Assembly (NCBI GenBank): GCA_013153895.1
Contig: JAADDN010000089.1
Location: forward strand, 1-21,506
From: Thermoproteota archaeon
Lineage (GTDB): Archaea; Thermoproteota; Thermoprotei; Thermoproteales; Thermocladiaceae
Length of the DNA: 21,506 nucleotides
Direction of reading: 5' to 3'
The position numbers and the translations under genes are program-made. Below the pieces are notes generated by a model that saw only the letters and a list, made by a program, of their open reading frames with translations, made no database searches and was not told the origin of the DNA. The stretch's first letter is position 1. Each line of letters begins with the position of its first letter. This document shows positions 20,501 through 21,506 of the stretch, in pieces.

Positions 20501-21506
20501 GTGAAAATAGCTGTAAAGCATGTTGGTCCAATAGAAACGTTAGTAGTAATCGAGAGTGAACGTCCCACTCCACATTACGAGCTTTCTCTTAACAAGAATA
20601 TGTTAATGATTGGTAGATCAGGTTCCGGAAAATCTACACTAGTTCTAATATTACACTTCTTACCTTTCATACTACTTAACAATATTGCCAGATCTGGCTA
20701 TATAACAAACATATTGGACAAGTATTTTCACATATATTGTAGAGAAGGTTCTCAGATAGACATAATCTTACCTCTCTCAGATATACTCTCAACAGAGCAT
20801 ATTGAGTCAATAACAGGATTAGCATACGACCATGCATTAAAAAAGTATCCTTACGTTAGAGTTAGACTAAGATACATAGGAAAAACAGTAGAGTGTTCAT
20901 CAGAAAACTCATGGAGTATCGATATCTATCTTGAGACAAATAAAGGAAAGTTAGTAAAGAAAGACTTACCGTTTGATACTTGGAGAGATATAGTAATCAA
21001 TGTCTTTAGAAAAATCTCAAACATAATTACAGTACCTTATCTGTACCTAGCAAAAGTAAAAGAATATACACTAACAATACTAACAAATATTGAAAAAATG
21101 TTAACAAGAAATGAAGATAAGTATAACTTTCTCAATGAATTAAGGCTTCTTATACTTACAAGATTACCATTTATGAAACCTATCGTGATAAGATCATTTG
21201 AAAATCTACGTGAGATCTTAGAGTCAATTTATGTAGATCATAGTTTAACCTTACTGAAAGATATTACGGATAGATATTCTCACATAGAAATTGATAAAGA
21301 TTACTTCAAAATATTGATTAAAGGAGACGGTCTGATAGATATCGATGCATGCTCTACAGGAGAACTTGTATCAATGTTATTAGAATCTGCACTAAACATA
21401 TGCGAAAGTGCTATACTCAAAGAACTTAGTATTTCTGATAATCATTATATAGTTATTGATGATATCTTTTATGGATTAACATATAGAGATCTGTATCATA
21501 TTATAA
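20501..21506 (+). CDS. ABC/RecF-type P-loop ATPase, N-terminal part (cut by right edge)
   Basis: An open frame from GTG 20501 runs 335 codons to the window end without a stop. It begins MKIAVKHVGPIETLVVIES, the style of RecF/SMC/AAA_15 ATPases. Walker A is GRSGSGKS at residues 38-45. A long helical insertion follows. Close to the right edge there is an ABC-signature-like segment, DIDACSTGELVSMLLES, and a Walker B, HYIVIDDIFYGLTY, with Asp in place of the usual catalytic Glu. The protein is soluble with no transmembrane segments, so it is not a transporter subunit in itself. The insertion between the two halves is much shorter than in SMC/Rad50. The biological role is unknown. AT-rich ACATTTAAGTAA (20466-20477) lies about 27-35 nt upstream as a possible promoter. 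The C-terminus is outside the window. Confidence 0.8.
   Translation, partial: MKIAVKHVGPIETLVVIESERPTPHYELSLNKNMLMIGRSGSGKSTLVLILHFLPFILLNNIARSGYITNILDKYFHIYCREGSQIDIILPLSDILSTEHIESITGLAYDHALKKYPYVRVRLRYIGKTVECSSENSWSIDIYLETNKGKLVKKDLPFDTWRDIVINVFRKISNIITVPYLYLAKVKEYTLTILTNIEKMLTRNEDKYNFLNELRLLILTRLPFMKPIVIRSFENLREILESIYVDHSLTLLKDITDRYSHIEIDKDYFKILIKGDGLIDIDACSTGELVSMLLESALNICESAILKELSISDNHYIVIDDIFYGLTYRDLYHII

Noticed and set aside
1..21506. CRISPR arrays, insertion sequences, tRNA and rRNA genes
   Set aside because: I saw no regularly spaced direct repeats, transposase motifs, terminal inverted repeats, or tRNA T-loop/acceptor signatures on either strand. All gaps without a gene are shorter than about 110 nt.

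Overview
The window reads as chromosomal DNA of a hyperthermophilic crenarchaeon (Thermoproteota). A Desulfurococcales-like lineage is my best guess, but nothing here proves it. The grounds are archaeal-type information-processing genes (FEN1, RIO2), archaeal metabolism (mevalonate kinase, ADP-forming acetyl-CoA synthetase), AT-rich DNA with heavy AGA/AGG/ATA codon use, many GTG/TTG starts, TATA-like boxes about 25-37 nt before starts, very short intergenic gaps, and box C/D guide sRNAs. I see no insertion sequence, CRISPR array, tRNA or rRNA gene.

Layout. 1-1160 (minus): the N-terminal part of a membrane protein running off the left edge, and a TauE/SafE-type (TSUP) exporter. 1231-2918: a winged-helix regulator with a five-cysteine tail, convergent with a two-gene minus-strand unit (Cys-rich small protein, then radical SAM enzyme). 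2979-4296 (plus): AMMECR1 protein overlapping a PHP phosphoesterase. 4268-6307 (minus): mevalonate kinase followed by three small unknown genes. 6408-9592 (plus): fused ADP-forming acyl-CoA synthetase plus a BioD-like/DRTGG P-loop protein. 9613-10134 (minus): HTH/coiled-coil regulator. 10198-11022 (plus): SurE. 11002-11478 (minus): COG4080-like predicted SPOUT protein. 11523-12728 (plus): four CBS domains fused to an HPF/RaiA-like C-terminus, a likely ribosome-hibernation factor. 12725-15437 (minus): membrane-anchored Lon-like (S16-type) protease, then TatD. 15482-16480 (minus): HemB. 16547-18773 (plus): FEN1 then RIO2. 18797-20213 (minus): an unrecognised coiled-coil protein and a 52-aa zinc-ribbon protein. 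20247-21506 (plus): a DUF1922-like zinc ribbon and the start of an ABC/RecF-type ATPase cut by the right edge.

The least expected content is RNA. By eye I find three box C/D guide sRNA candidates (2630-2686 minus, 18740-18800 plus, 19990-20047 minus). Each sits at the 3' end of a protein gene. In two of them the gene's TGA stop codon occupies positions 2-4 of an RTGATGA-type C or C' box, so the sRNA signal and the end of the ORF are the same bases.

Organisation. Gene pairs alternate between divergent and convergent. Divergent pairs share 33-100 bp gaps, several holding one AT-rich core positioned to serve both directions. Four convergent pairs overlap at their 3' ends by 4-29 nt. Functions are mainly housekeeping: isoprenoid lipid synthesis, acetyl-CoA/acetate energy metabolism, tetrapyrrole synthesis, DNA repair/replication and ribosome maturation or storage. 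Unknown proteins ride with known ones in the mevalonate kinase and radical SAM units. No dense defence island or mobile cassette is visible.
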